Source of the DNA: Streptomyces sp. NRRL F-6676
Lineage (GTDB): Bacteria; Actinomycetota; Actinomycetes; Streptomycetales; Streptomycetaceae
Direction of reading: 5' to 3'
Assembly (NCBI RefSeq): GCF_000725625.1
Contig: NZ_JOHS01000052.1
Span: forward strand, 1 to 60,305
DNA length: 60,305 bases
The notes under the pieces are model-generated. The model was not told the DNA's origin, ran no database searches, and saw only the letters and a program-made list of their open reading frames with translations. Position numbers and translations under genes: made by a program. Below are positions 28,857-38,249 of this stretch, piece by piece (position 1 is the stretch's first letter; each line of letters begins with the position of its first letter).

Positions 28857-29702
28857 ATGAAGGTCATCGTCCTAGCCAGCCAGAAGGGTGGAGTGGGTAA
28901 AACCACGACATCCGCCAACATCGGCTCGAGCCTTGCCAGTGGTGGAGCCCGCGTCGGCATGGTCGACCTCGAGCTCCAGGGCCAGCTCGGAGTGTCCTTG
29001 GGTGCGTTCGCGCGCAAGCCCCAGGACATTGGAAGCGCACTGCTCGACTACATCGACGCGGTCGACTCAGACGAGCTTGCAAGCATGACGCCCCTGCGTA
29101 GCCGCATGGTTGACAGGACCGTCCTGCTCAAGGACTTCGAGAGGCCCGGCACGCTCAGCGTCATCGGCTCGGTCATGAACGTGACTGATCGCGCTCGCAC
29201 TGAAATCGCGAAGCGAGGCTGGGAGGCCGTGTCAAGCCTTCGCCATCTCCTGCTCACCTTGCAGGACGACTTCGACTTCATCATCGTCGACACCCCGCCG
29301 TCAGCCGACGCCCTGGCCTCCGTAGCCCTCGCCGCCGGCGACTACGTGATCGCCGTCTGCAACCCCCGGCTTGCAACCGCGGACGGCGCTCGCGTCGTTC
29401 GGAACAATGTGGCCAAGGTGCCGGAGCGTACGGGAGGCACTTGCCGCCCCGTATTCCTCGGAACCGTGATCAACGAGGCGCAACCACCGTCGAAGCGCAC
29501 TGAGGAAGCAGACGCCGTTGACGCCTTCCTCAACAAGCACGACCTGGCACCTTTCACGAAGGAGATCAGGACAAGCCCGCAGATCTCCGCGTCGTACGGC
29601 ATCAGTCGACCCATCGTCATTGACGAGCCAAGCTACGCAGCAAGTGGCTGGTTTGAGGATCTCACCGTGGAGATCATCGACCGGATTCGAGGGCTGTCAT
29701 GA
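28857..29702 (+). CDS. parA: ParA-family partition ATPase
   Basis: 281 aa. A deviant Walker A motif QKGGVGKTT sits at residues 9-17, with the signature Lys10 and Lys15. A typical Walker B segment (FDFIIVDTPPS) is near residue 145. No N-terminal HTH, so it belongs to the short Type Ib-like class rather than P1/F type. It would bind ATP, form a gradient on the nucleoid and move the plasmid through its partner. The start at 28857 has GGGAGGAAG before it. It overlaps the next gene by ATGA, a translational coupling. Confidence 0.92.
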   Translation: MKVIVLASQKGGVGKTTTSANIGSSLASGGARVGMVDLELQGQLGVSLGAFARKPQDIGSALLDYIDAVDSDELASMTPLRSRMVDRTVLLKDFERPGTLSVIGSVMNVTDRARTEIAKRGWEAVSSLRHLLLTLQDDFDFIIVDTPPSADALASVALAAGDYVIAVCNPRLATADGARVVRNNVAKVPERTGGTCRPVFLGTVINEAQPPSKRTEEADAVDAFLNKHDLAPFTKEIRTSPQISASYGISRPIVIDEPSYAASGWFEDLTVEIIDRIRGLS

Positions 29703-30748
29703 CGCCTTCACCTGAGGAGTCGACGCAGGGAACGCCGAAGTCCCCGCGGAGGAGGGGACGTGGCAAGGCGCGGTCTTTCGACTTCAGCGCGATCGAGCAT
29801 GTGGGCAACGACGCCACTGAGGGCGGGTTCCTGGGCGATGACTCTGCTGAGTCCGAGCGACGAGGGACATCAACTGCCGTCGCGGTACCGCCCACGCTGA
29901 CTCTCGACTACGACTCTCCTGGGCCGAAAGAGGGAGAACACACCACCACCGCCCCTCCTGGGTCGGAGACTCGCCCCTCTACCCACGAGGGGGCAGAGTT
30001 CTCGCCGGCACCCGTCGCCCCTGAGGCGTCCCCTGTCGTTCCCTCACCGTCCCTGCCTCCTGAGGGCGCAGCCACCCCTGCGGCTCCTGACAAGGCTTCT
30101 TCCGACCCCGAAGCGGCAATCCCGAAGGCGTCCCCAGCGGACGAGCCGGCTGAGGAGATCGAGAAGCCTGGCGGTGCGAAGGCTTCGCCTGAACCCCCGG
30201 CTACGGGTCGTCGCAGGAACGACGGTCCCGGTTTCACAGCCACCTCTGCTGAGCCGGCTTTGAAGCCGCGCACTCGCAAGAAGGCTGCTGACACGAAGCC
30301 GCCCATGCAGGCCGCCGTCCTCGGTTCGTTCATAAAGCACAGGACGGAGCGCAACTGGCCGACTTGGTCCGGCCGCATCGAGGGGGAGACCAAGGCGCGC
30401 CTTCTCAAGAAGGCTGATGATGACGCCGAGTCTTCTGGGCGCAATCTCATGCCCGGGCACTACCTCGACGCTGCACTGAGGCTTGTTAAGGACTCGAGCC
30501 CCGAGGAGCTCGCGGCCCTTGCCAACGAGTGGCTGATCGACAAGTGGTCTGGCGAGCACCCGCCTGGTGTAAGCATTCAAGCTGGCGTGTCTCCGGAGAT
30601 GTACCAGTTCCTCAAGGGACTCAAGCGTCATCTACGCGGTCAGCGCGGAGCGGGCAGCGGGGGTCTTATCCTGGACGTGGTCTCAGCATCGGTGGATCGC
30701 TTCCTTGATGCCGCCGACGAAGAAGGACCCTTCCCTCCAGCTCGCTGA
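29699..30748 (+). CDS. candidate centromere-binding partner of ParA
   Basis: 349 aa. Residues 1-200 are low-complexity Pro/Glu/Ser/Ala sequence, probably disordered, with a basic start (SPRRRGRGKARS). The folded part is 203-349. Two segments read as ribbon-helix-helix units: WSGRIEGETKARLLKKA...HYLDAALRL (about 223-265) and GVSIQAGVSPEMYQFLKGL...LILDVVSASVDRFLD (about 291-337). No ParB-box or ParB HTH is present. Position and overlap with parA make it the likely DNA-binding adaptor. The double RHH is my reading and is not a database match. A strong terminator follows 9 bp after the stop. Confidence 0.7.
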   Translation: MTPSPEESTQGTPKSPRRRGRGKARSFDFSAIEHVGNDATEGGFLGDDSAESERRGTSTAVAVPPTLTLDYDSPGPKEGEHTTTAPPGSETRPSTHEGAEFSPAPVAPEASPVVPSPSLPPEGAATPAAPDKASSDPEAAIPKASPADEPAEEIEKPGGAKASPEPPATGRRRNDGPGFTATSAEPALKPRTRKKAADTKPPMQAAVLGSFIKHRTERNWPTWSGRIEGETKARLLKKADDDAESSGRNLMPGHYLDAALRLVKDSSPEELAALANEWLIDKWSGEHPPGVSIQAGVSPEMYQFLKGLKRHLRGQRGAGSGGLILDVVSASVDRFLDAADEEGPFPPAR

Positions 30749-30756
30749 AGGACACG

Positions 30757-30799
30757 GAAGAGGGGTGGCCCGACCTACTTGGACGGGCCACCCCTCTTC
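30757..30799. terminator. terminator of the par operon
   Basis: A perfect 16-bp stem (30757-30772 with 30784-30799, arms GAAGAGGGGTGGCCCG) and an 11-nt loop, followed by TGCTTTC. It closes the parA-partner operon. Confidence 0.9.
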
Positions 30800-30802
30800 T
30801 GC

Positions 30803-30832
30803 TTTCACTTATTCACCCACTTCCACGCACGC
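30803..30832 (+). repeat. fourth copy (R4) of the parA-upstream repeat
   Basis: ATTCACCCACTTCCACGCAC at 30811-30830 matches the R1-R3 core at all but two positions and has the same upstream TTCACT. Thus the parA operon is bracketed: three copies before it, one after. The rest of the gap to 31141 holds the promoter of the next gene. Confidence 0.75.
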
Positions 30833-31141
30833 GTCACGCCAGGCTCCGTCACACGCACCCACGCGCACAATCTGACGATCAGCCTGCCCTCTCTACTGCG
30901 CACCGGACGCATCCACAGCATCACCCGCAATGACACTGTCACACTCACCGAACGGCCAACGTGCTTCTGACATGCTCACACCGCCACAGCCGCCAAGTCC
31001 CATTTGCGCAGGTCTAGGGCCCTTTCGCGAGTGATCTTGCTGAACCTCTGCTTGAGGATCAGACACACGATGGTTCTGTCATTACCAAGACAGGGCTGAT
31101 CAGTGAGTAGGATGCTCTTGGAAGAAAGCGAGGACTGATTC

Positions 31142-31597
31142 ATGAGCACGGCGCCCAGCGGTTGGTCACTTCGCGCCCTGGCGCAAGAGGCGCACGTCCT
31201 GCCCAAGGTGGCCCGAGATGCCGCCGAGGAAGGAGTGATCGACGCCCAACACACCGTAGAGACGGACATTGTCCTTGTCCGCCTCTACGGGGCCTTGAAG
31301 CGCCTCGTCTGGCCCGAAGAGCGCCGGCCAGCGAACAAGGACCAGGGACTGCGCGTCTGGGAAGCCATAACGATCGAGACCGCGCGAGCTGCGCTTCCCG
31401 ACGAAGTGCACGACGACACGGGCCTCTTCGTTCACCAGACAGGTTGCGAGCTCGTCTCGGGTCCGGGGCCGAAGGCCCTTGCCTTCTTCAAGTTCGCCGA
31501 ACAGCCCTTCTACTACGCCCCGTTGGGCCGATGGTTCAACGAGCTACCGACACGACGCCGTCTCGCAGAAGAGATGACGGAGAAGGCCAAGGACTGA
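31142..31597 (+). CDS. hypothetical protein with MerR-like start
   Basis: 151 aa with GAGGA upstream. The first 35 residues (WSLRALAQEAHVLPKVARDAAEEGVID) resemble a winged-helix/MerR-type HTH followed by a helical region. The second half (LFVHQTGCELVSGPGPKALAFFKF...) is beta-rich and unknown. A DNA-binding regulator of the replication region is possible. A terminator lies 59 bp downstream. Confidence 0.6.
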   Translation: MSTAPSGWSLRALAQEAHVLPKVARDAAEEGVIDAQHTVETDIVLVRLYGALKRLVWPEERRPANKDQGLRVWEAITIETARAALPDEVHDDTGLFVHQTGCELVSGPGPKALAFFKFAEQPFYYAPLGRWFNELPTRRRLAEEMTEKAKD

Positions 31598-31655
31598 CAG
31601 CCCCATCACACGCCGAGTAGGTCGGCCAAGACCCGCCCGACAAGGCGCTACGGAA

Positions 31656-31687
31656 ACTGGCCCGGGACTCCGCAATCCCGGGCCAGT
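31656..31687. terminator. hairpin terminator
   Basis: A perfect 12-bp stem ACTGGCCCGGGA (31656-31667) with its complement (31676-31687), 8-nt loop. It separates the small gene from the 910-aa gene, which must have its own promoter. Confidence 0.85.
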
Positions 31688-31766
31688 CGCGTCGAGGAGG
31701 TGAGCGCCGCTCCACATCCCTAGCTGAATACCCGTCGCGCGTCCGGCCTTCCAACCTCCCCAGGCG

Positions 31767-34499
31767 GTGCCGGTTGGCGATGAGGGTTTCCCTGTTACTC
31801 CTCGACTGGAGCAGATCATAGCTACCCGTACGAGGGTCGGCTCAGTCATGCCTGAAGCAAGCGACAGCCTACCCAAGAAGTCTCATTCTCCAGGTCCGGC
31901 GCCCTTGACCACGGGCTTCTCATCAGAGTTGCCGCAGACTCTCGCCCGACCAACTTCAGCCCTACAACTGGGCCGCGGCATGCGGTTCCGGCTGTTGGCA
32001 GCTGTCCGCGCCCTGCTGGCAGATGCCCGGCTCGTCGGCCGCAAGGACGTGGTGCGTCTCGGCACCCTCGTGCTGATGGCGAAGGCCGCGCATGGCACCT
32101 GCCGCGTCGAGACCACGGCCCGGGAGCTGGGTCGTTGGCTCGGGGTGTCGGAGTCGACGGTAGACCACGAGGTGCTGGGCGTTCTGCGGGAGGTTGATGT
32201 CGTCGCTACGCGGGTCCTGCGGGGTGACGACGGCCTGCCGACGGGCGTCGAGTATCGGGTGGAGCCTCTGTGGGAGGCCCGCAACGCCGTCGGCGCGCCC
32301 TTGGCGTTGTCGAAGGCCGAGTTGGCGACGCTTCTTCGGTTCGTGGAAGCGCTGTTCGCTCCGGGGTGGGGGGAGCGGTGCGCCACGCCTCCGGGTCTGC
32401 TGGTGGGGCGGCGGGGGAGGGGCGCGGCGTCGGATCGCCTGGCTCTGCTTCTGCTGGCTTTGCATGCGCGGCCGGACGGGCGGGTGCCTCTGATCGGCGG
32501 TCCGTTGGCGAAGACAGTGGCTCGTCATGGGCGGGCGGCGGTGACGCTGGCGCGGTTGCTGGGGTGCCGGGTGCCCGTCGCCGCGACGGTGCTGGGCCGC
32601 CTTGTGGCCGCGGGGGTGGTGTCAGGCGGTCCGGGTCGGCTCGTGGTGCCGGCGGTGGCGGCCGCTCACGGGTCCGAGGCCCGGGTCCAGGACGCTGCTG
32701 TGCTCACGGGTTCGGCATCACCGGATCCGGTGCCTGCCGGTGATGCGGCGGGTTGTGCGCGGTGTGCCTGCCGCGACGATGCCGGTGACGAGCTTGTGCT
32801 GGAGGGAGATGGCTGGCGGCAGCTGTCCTGGGATGATCTGGGGGGGGCCGAGGAGGCTTCCGGAACTGCACCCAGAGGTCTCGACGACGCTGAGAGCGAT
32901 CTTTTCGCAGGTCAGACCGGCTTTGAGTCGTTCGAGGCGAGTTGTGTTGCTGCAGACCCTCACGCCGACCACGCTGTTGTGGCTGATGTACGTGGTGAGG
33001 GTGCTGGAGGTCTTGGGTTTTCCGGCGAAGCCGCGTCGGGGTACTGCCGTCAGCCGGTACGTGCGCGCGAGGGCGGGAACTCCGGGGCATCGGATGGTGG
33101 TCTCCAGGGTGACGTGCCGGTCGTCGACGGCGGGGGCGGCCCGCTTCGCGGGGAGAAACCCGATCTGCTGCTTGCGGAGAGGGAGTCGGAGGCGTCGGCC
33201 GCGGCGTCGACTCTCCAGGCGTGGCGGGCTGCGTCGGGTGGGCCGCCGCCGGTGTGGGCTCAGGTGCCTAAGGGGCTGGAGCGCGTGCTGGAGCCGGTGG
33301 CCATGGTGTGGGGCCGGCTGGACCGGCTGACGACGCGCCGGTTCGTCACGAAGGTGGCGCGGGCCCAGCTCGGCGAGATCTCGGGAGCGTGCGGCCCGGA
33401 GGTGGATGCCGAGCGGATCCTGCGGGAGCGGCTCAAGCGCCGGTTGGCGGAACAGGGCGCGGTGCCCATCACCGACCCGGTGGGCTGGCTGGTCGGCCGT
33501 GCTCTGCCACGCCGGGCGGTGTGCCCGGATCTCCGGTGCGACGACGGACGGCGGATGGACACCCGGGCCGACTGCACCGCCTGCCAGATGCTGATCCTGG
33601 ACGGACGAGCGCTGCGGGCCCGCGCCTTCACCAAGGCGACCACGGCCTTGGTCGGCGGCCGGGTCGACCGTTTTGCGTTCGAGGCGGAGCTGAACGCGTG
33701 CTGGCAGCAGGAGGCCGCCTTCGCGGCAGTCCGCCGCGAGCAGGCCGCTCGAGAGCGGCACGCCCGTGAGCGGGTGTGGGCCAAACAGCGGGCCCGGTCC
33801 GCGGCCCAGGAGGCCGCACGGCAGGCGCTTGCGTGTGAGGCGTGCGGGAAGCCCAACACGGCCGGGATGTGCGGGCAGTGCCGCGATGAGCGCCGTGTCG
33901 AGGAGCTGGTGGCCGAGGCCGTCGACGTGGCGGTGGCCACCTGGGGCCTGGGCAGTGAGCTCGATCGGCTGGACGTCGTTCGCAGGACCGAGCGGGACAT
34001 GCGCGGAGCGGTCGACCAGGCGGTGGCGGAGCTGCTCGCCGCGGGCGGAGGCGCCCTTCCCGAGTCGGTGGCACTCGCGGCGCGGCTGGCCGCGGAACTC
34101 CAGCTGGGTGCCCTGCGGCGGCGGGCGGTGAGCCTGTTCGCCAGCCAGCCCTCGGCCCTGGCCGAGTACAAGAAGGTCCGCCGCATCGAGTTGCACCGCC
34201 TGCGGCGCAACTTCGACGCCAGCGATGACGAGATTCGTGAGGCTGCGGAAGAGGCTGCGCACGCGGCCCGGTTGAACACGGCGCATGCGCTCCTGGAGGA
34301 CCGGCTGCGTACGCTGCGGTCCGCCCGGTCGGCCGCGGAGGTGGACGCCGAACCGGACTGGTACGCGCAGGCGGCCGCTCAGGTCCGTGCTCTGATCCGC
34401 CCGGCGCCACCGGAGCATGCCGTGTCCGTACGGCGGCCCACGACATCCGCGGCCGCGCCGACGGTCGGCAGCGGGGAGCCGGCGGGGGTGGGGGCATGA
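31767..34499 (+). CDS. candidate plasmid replication protein, HTH and zinc sites
   Basis: Up to 910 aa. An HTH lies near residues 112-145 (CRVETTARELGRWLGVSESTVDHEVL). A Cys-rich spot is near 330 (CARCAC). Two zinc-like motifs occur at about 585-608 (CPDLRC...CTAC) and 691-706 (CEACGKPNTAGMCGQC), followed by long charged helices. No helicase or polymerase motif is visible. It overlaps the next HTH gene by ATGA. Adjacent overlapping large and small genes near par are the usual position of rep genes on Streptomyces linear plasmids, so this is my main candidate for the initiator; this is inference from position. The GTG at 31767 has no strong ribosome site; 31848 or 31980 are possible starts. 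Confidence 0.55.
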   Translation: MPVGDEGFPVTPRLEQIIATRTRVGSVMPEASDSLPKKSHSPGPAPLTTGFSSELPQTLARPTSALQLGRGMRFRLLAAVRALLADARLVGRKDVVRLGTLVLMAKAAHGTCRVETTARELGRWLGVSESTVDHEVLGVLREVDVVATRVLRGDDGLPTGVEYRVEPLWEARNAVGAPLALSKAELATLLRFVEALFAPGWGERCATPPGLLVGRRGRGAASDRLALLLLALHARPDGRVPLIGGPLAKTVARHGRAAVTLARLLGCRVPVAATVLGRLVAAGVVSGGPGRLVVPAVAAAHGSEARVQDAAVLTGSASPDPVPAGDAAGCARCACRDDAGDELVLEGDGWRQLSWDDLGGAEEASGTAPRGLDDAESDLFAGQTGFESFEASCVAADPHADHAVVADVRGEGAGGLGFSGEAASGYCRQPVRAREGGNSGASDGGLQGDVPVVDGGGGPLRGEKPDLLLAERESEASAAASTLQAWRAASGGPPPVWAQVPKGLERVLEPVAMVWGRLDRLTTRRFVTKVARAQLGEISGACGPEVDAERILRERLKRRLAEQGAVPITDPVGWLVGRALPRRAVCPDLRCDDGRRMDTRADCTACQMLILDGRALRARAFTKATTALVGGRVDRFAFEAELNACWQQEAAFAAVRREQAARERHARERVWAKQRARSAAQEAARQALACEACGKPNTAGMCGQCRDERRVEELVAEAVDVAVATWGLGSELDRLDVVRRTERDMRGAVDQAVAELLAAGGGALPESVALAARLAAELQLGALRRRAVSLFASQPSALAEYKKVRRIELHRLRRNFDASDDEIREAAEEAAHAARLNTAHALLEDRLRTLRSARSAAEVDAEPDWYAQAAAQVRALIRPAPPEHAVSVRRPTTSAAAPTVGSGEPAGVGA

Positions 34500-35836
34500 A
34501 TCGTCCCGTACGCGTCCTCGCGCAGCGGCCCGCTCGGCGGCCGTCGTTGACCGAGTGGGTGGAAGGGCTGCCGGGCCTTTCGGGGCGGGCGCGCCGGCTG
34601 CTGCTGGAAGGCGACACCGAACGCCGGTACGCGGGCAGGACGTCAGCCGATTCCGGGTACCGGCTGACGATGGCCTTGGCGGTCGCGGTCTCCCAGCCCG
34701 GCCGGGAGTGGACCTTCGCGCAGTGGTGGGAGGCCCTGGTGCTGCGCCCAACCGCGGGCGGCGCCTGGGTGAGGTCGCTGCGTTCACGCAAGGGCGAGCG
34801 GTACGCCGAGGGCAAGCTCGCTGGGATGCTCGACAAGGCGCGCGCGTTCGTGGGCACATCGGGGGCGATCGTGTGCCGGGCCGATGCCATGGTGGCAATC
34901 GCCCGCGTGCGGGCCGCCGTGGAAGCTGTCGTGTGGCCGGGGCCCGGCGGGGGCACGGACCTCAAGAACCTCACCGCGCGGCTGCAGCTGGCCGAACAGG
35001 CCGGCGGTCTCGAGCACGAGGTGTCGGTACGGCAGCTGGCCGAGCTGATGGGCTGCGCCCGCTCGACCGTGGAAGCGAGCAACACCCGCCTTCGCGCCGC
35101 CGGGTGGCTGTCCCTGGTCACGGCCGGCACCGGTGAGCGCAGCTCGACGTGGTCCCTGCGGATCCCACAAGAGGCCGAGGCATCCTGTGCGCGCCCGGGA
35201 CACCGTCCAGCTCCGGGGGAGAAGGGGGCAGAGGGTGTCCCGGACGTGCACACGGGCCGGGAGGTGAGCACCCGCGCCCTGGGCACCGTGATGGGTACGG
35301 ACGCCTGCCACCACTACGCCCACGGCACGTCCGGCGCTCGGATCCTCGCCGCCCTCCACCCGCTCGACGGCCTCGACATCGCACACCTGGCCGCGGTAAC
35401 CGGCCTGCACCGCACCACGGTCCGCCGCCGCGTGGACAAGCTCGTCGAAGACGGCCTGGCCGAGGAAGCCGACGGCCTGGTCTACCTGCCCCGCCACCTG
35501 GCCGGCGACGAAGGCCTTCGCCCCGACCCCGACCAGCTTCGGCAAGTCGCTCTCGACCGCGGCACCGCGGGCCTGGGGGAGCGGCGCCGGAAACGGCACA
35601 GCGACCAGCGGCGCTACTACCGGGAATGGCTCACCGCACGCGCACAGCGCGCCGCCAAGCGTCGCCAGCCCGGCCGGGCGCGGCTGCGGCTGGTGCCCGA
35701 GGGCGTGGTCGACCAGAACACGGGAGAGCTCCGCGACCCGGCGTGGCAGGGGTGGATCGTCGACGATCCGTACCGGCCGACCTGGCCCACGCCACCCTGG
35801 CCCGGTGACGCATCGCCCGAGGCGGGGTGCGGATGA
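34496..35836 (+). CDS. HTH protein, possible Rep partner
   Basis: 446 aa, translationally coupled to the preceding gene by ATGA. Two HTH segments: VSVRQLAELMGCARSTVEASN near residues 176-206, and AHLAAVTGLHRTTVRRRVDKL near 297-321. Each has the wing-like follow-on expected of winged-helix proteins. The C-terminal 100 residues are Arg-rich. It has no enzymatic motif. It may be the DNA-binding half of a two-protein replication or regulatory unit. Confidence 0.6.
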   Translation: MNRPVRVLAQRPARRPSLTEWVEGLPGLSGRARRLLLEGDTERRYAGRTSADSGYRLTMALAVAVSQPGREWTFAQWWEALVLRPTAGGAWVRSLRSRKGERYAEGKLAGMLDKARAFVGTSGAIVCRADAMVAIARVRAAVEAVVWPGPGGGTDLKNLTARLQLAEQAGGLEHEVSVRQLAELMGCARSTVEASNTRLRAAGWLSLVTAGTGERSSTWSLRIPQEAEASCARPGHRPAPGEKGAEGVPDVHTGREVSTRALGTVMGTDACHHYAHGTSGARILAALHPLDGLDIAHLAAVTGLHRTTVRRRVDKLVEDGLAEEADGLVYLPRHLAGDEGLRPDPDQLRQVALDRGTAGLGERRRKRHSDQRRYYREWLTARAQRAAKRRQPGRARLRLVPEGVVDQNTGELRDPAWQGWIVDDPYRPTWPTPPWPGDASPEAGCG

Positions 35837-35911
35837 CTCCGCCTCCACGACTCCGCACATGGTCCAGCGCCGGCCGCTCGCGGGCGGGAGCAGGCTCTTC
35901 CCTCTGGGCGA

Positions 35912-36292
35912 TCATCCGGCCCCTGCACGAACTCGGACATCGGCGCCCGACAGACGCCCAGGGAGATCAAGATGCCAGGTCAGCCGCTCAGGCCCCAGTC
36001 GCGGACGGCTCGGAATGCGGTGACGGGCGCGAGGCCGGCGAGCGGCCACCTTCTCGGGCGACCCCATCGACGCCACGGGCCTGAAGAACACCATCCGGCC
36101 CGAGCGCGGAGGATCAGCGGGTTCGAACACCGCCGCGTAATCGATCAGGCGGTAGCGACCCACAACAGGTGAACTCCCCTCAACCACAACACCCTTGCAC
36201 GCAAGGGCATGCGACAGATCAGAGTTTGCCGTGCCGTCCGACCTCACGGCATGAAACGCCAGGAAGTGGACCCGATCGAGTGACAAGGACAT
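35912..36292 (-). CDS. small hypothetical protein, possibly frameshifted
   Basis: 126 aa in this frame. Residues 1-75 are convincing (LDRVHFLAFHAVRSDGTANS ... GVVVEGSSPVVGRYRLIDYA ... GRMVFFRPVA). After that the sequence degrades, while another frame (WPLAGLAPVTAFRAVRDWGLSG, ending at 35988) looks more protein-like, so a one-base shift near 36065-36080 is likely. Function unknown. Confidence 0.45.
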   Translation of the reverse strand: MSLSLDRVHFLAFHAVRSDGTANSDLSHALACKGVVVEGSSPVVGRYRLIDYAAVFEPADPPRSGRMVFFRPVASMGSPEKVAARRPRARHRIPSRPRLGPERLTWHLDLPGRLSGADVRVRAGAG

Positions 36293-36469
36293 CTTGTCGC
36301 CCCGCTCCGATCTGGGAGGCCAGGAGCGGACGTCCGCTCGGTCCTTCCGGCCCGCCGACTGGCCCCCCATAGGCGTCCCGGCCCACTGGCGGGTCCGCCG
36401 TGGGCGGAACGCCCGCGCGTACGGAGCCCGCGATCTATCGTGTATTACAGAGAGTTCAGTGGGGGCGAC

Positions 36470-38242
36470 GTGGTGCGGGACACGAGGCTGGTGCAGACCG
36501 CGGTCATCGGTGATGAACACTCCGATGTCCCGATCATCCTGCCGACCGAAGCGATCGAACTCGACGTCTTCCGCCGCGCCCATCAGCAGGACACCTTCTG
36601 GTGCGGGCTGCTCCTGGGCGGCTGCGGGGGCCAGCTCGCCACCAAGCTCTACGTGGATCGCCAGTGTCACTTCCAGCACAATCCACTGCCGAACGGCGCC
36701 CCCAACACCTGCCGTCGGCCGTCCGTCGGCGAGTCCAGCGCGGACCACCTGTACGTGAAGTCGGCGATGTCGCGCTCGCTGCTCGAGTACGGCCGGGCCG
36801 CCCGGTTCGCGTTTCCGCCGCCGATCGGCTCCCTCGTCGACGTCGATCTGGAGGACGGCCTGTCCCTGCGCATCCACATGGATGCCGCCGTGCGGCCGGA
36901 CTGGGAGCGTCAGGGCGCGGTGATCCTCGGCCCCGGGGTGGTGCCGGATCCGGACGTGCTCACGGGCTGCCCGTACGTCTACCGCGTCAGGTGCGACAGC
37001 GACGGGGCGAATCGCCGCGTGTGGATCGGAACCCAGAGCCTGGCCCGGCCCACCGAGTGGGTCCCGTTCAGCGAGTGCACGTGGACAGACGAGGGGCTGC
37101 TCACCCCTGCCGCCTCACGCATCATGCGGGACCGTTCCGCGGCCGGGAGCCGGCCCGCCGCACCGGGGCCGTCTGCCGGCCGGGGCGCTCTGCCGGAGAG
37201 TGTGGTCACGTTCGTCCGCGGCCTGGAGGCGGCGCAGCGGACGGGGACGGTGGACCACGTGCGCAGGCTCTGCAACGGCAGCAGTTCCTTCCTCGACGGC
37301 CTGTCCTCCTCGGCTCGCGCCGAAGCCGAGCGTGCCTTGACGGAGGCGAAGGCGTGGCTGGCCACCCACGAGGAGTACCAGCGTCGCATCTTCAAGGACC
37401 TGGAGGCCGCGGTCCGTGAACGGCGGGCGTGGGATGTCCGTTCGGGCATTCAGCAGGCCGCGTCCCTGACCCGGCGGGGTGCCAGCGCCGAGGAGCACCG
37501 CATCCTGGCTGCGGCCCGCGCCTATCTGCGCGAGCACGACTACGCCGATCAGTCCCCGGCCCAGGCGGCCGTGCGCAGGCAGTTGCACTACAAGCCGGCG
37601 CCGGCCGCGAAGAGGTCCAAGAGCAAGAAGCCGAACCGGGCGAAGGAGTCGGCAGCAAGAGCCCGTGTTCTGCTGGAGCGGCTCGACCGCGAGAGCGACC
37701 TCCTGGCCGACGATGAGCTGGCGCAACTGGTGGAGGAGCTGACGCGAGCGGCGAACATCGCAGGCCCCAACCTCAGGGGTCCCGAGCGCAAGCGGGTCGC
37801 CAGCTGGGGGCGCAAGGTGCGACAGCGACGCCCGGCGCGCACCGCGGCCACACAGCCCCGTGCCCGCACGAAGCCCCCGGCGGCCGGGAAGCCGGAGAGC
37901 CCCGCGCGGGTGAAGCTCGACCCGCTGGCCGCCGCGGTCAAGACCATCCTGCAGAAGGCGGCAGCGACCGGCACGACGCTCACCTGGGCGCAGATTCGCG
38001 CCCAGCTCCCGCCGGGTCTGCCCGCCCTCGAGCGGAGCCAGCAAACCATTGTGCTCATCCAGGTGGACCGGAGCCGCGCGGGGACCGCGCCGTTGCTGTC
38101 CGCGCTGGTCACCGGGGCCGATCACGACATGCATCCGGCCTACCCCCGGATAGCGGCCGCAGCCGGCCGGCCGCAGCCGCGGGGAAACCTTGAAGCGGTG
38201 GCGCAGTGGGCCGTGGAGGTCTCCCGGTTCCAACGGGCGTAG
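36470..38242 (+). CDS. CoiA-like protein with N-terminal zinc region
   Basis: About 590 aa. The N-terminus has FWCGLLLGGCGGQLATKLYVDRQCHF, close to the C-x-C...K...HF.H pattern that begins CoiA-type competence proteins, followed by a region that could be a restriction-like nuclease (VDVDLEDGLSLRIHMD). The second half is long basic helices with a Lys/Arg-rich tract (AAKRSKSKKPNRAKE) that may bind nucleic acid. The GTG at 36470/36473 follows GGGGG, better than the GTG at 36440. A second CoiA-like gene is at 46.9 kb. Confidence 0.55.
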   Translation: MVRDTRLVQTAVIGDEHSDVPIILPTEAIELDVFRRAHQQDTFWCGLLLGGCGGQLATKLYVDRQCHFQHNPLPNGAPNTCRRPSVGESSADHLYVKSAMSRSLLEYGRAARFAFPPPIGSLVDVDLEDGLSLRIHMDAAVRPDWERQGAVILGPGVVPDPDVLTGCPYVYRVRCDSDGANRRVWIGTQSLARPTEWVPFSECTWTDEGLLTPAASRIMRDRSAAGSRPAAPGPSAGRGALPESVVTFVRGLEAAQRTGTVDHVRRLCNGSSSFLDGLSSSARAEAERALTEAKAWLATHEEYQRRIFKDLEAAVRERRAWDVRSGIQQAASLTRRGASAEEHRILAAARAYLREHDYADQSPAQAAVRRQLHYKPAPAAKRSKSKKPNRAKESAARARVLLERLDRESDLLADDELAQLVEELTRAANIAGPNLRGPERKRVASWGRKVRQRRPARTAATQPRARTKPPAAGKPESPARVKLDPLAAAVKTILQKAAATGTTLTWAQIRAQLPPGLPALERSQQTIVLIQVDRSRAGTAPLLSALVTGADHDMHPAYPRIAAAAGRPQPRGNLEAVAQWAVEVSRFQRA

Positions 38243-38249
38243 TAGCAGT

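Noticed and set aside
32718..35286. Long minus frames opposite the replication candidates
   Set aside because: Arg/Pro/Ser-rich, no motif, no ribosome site.
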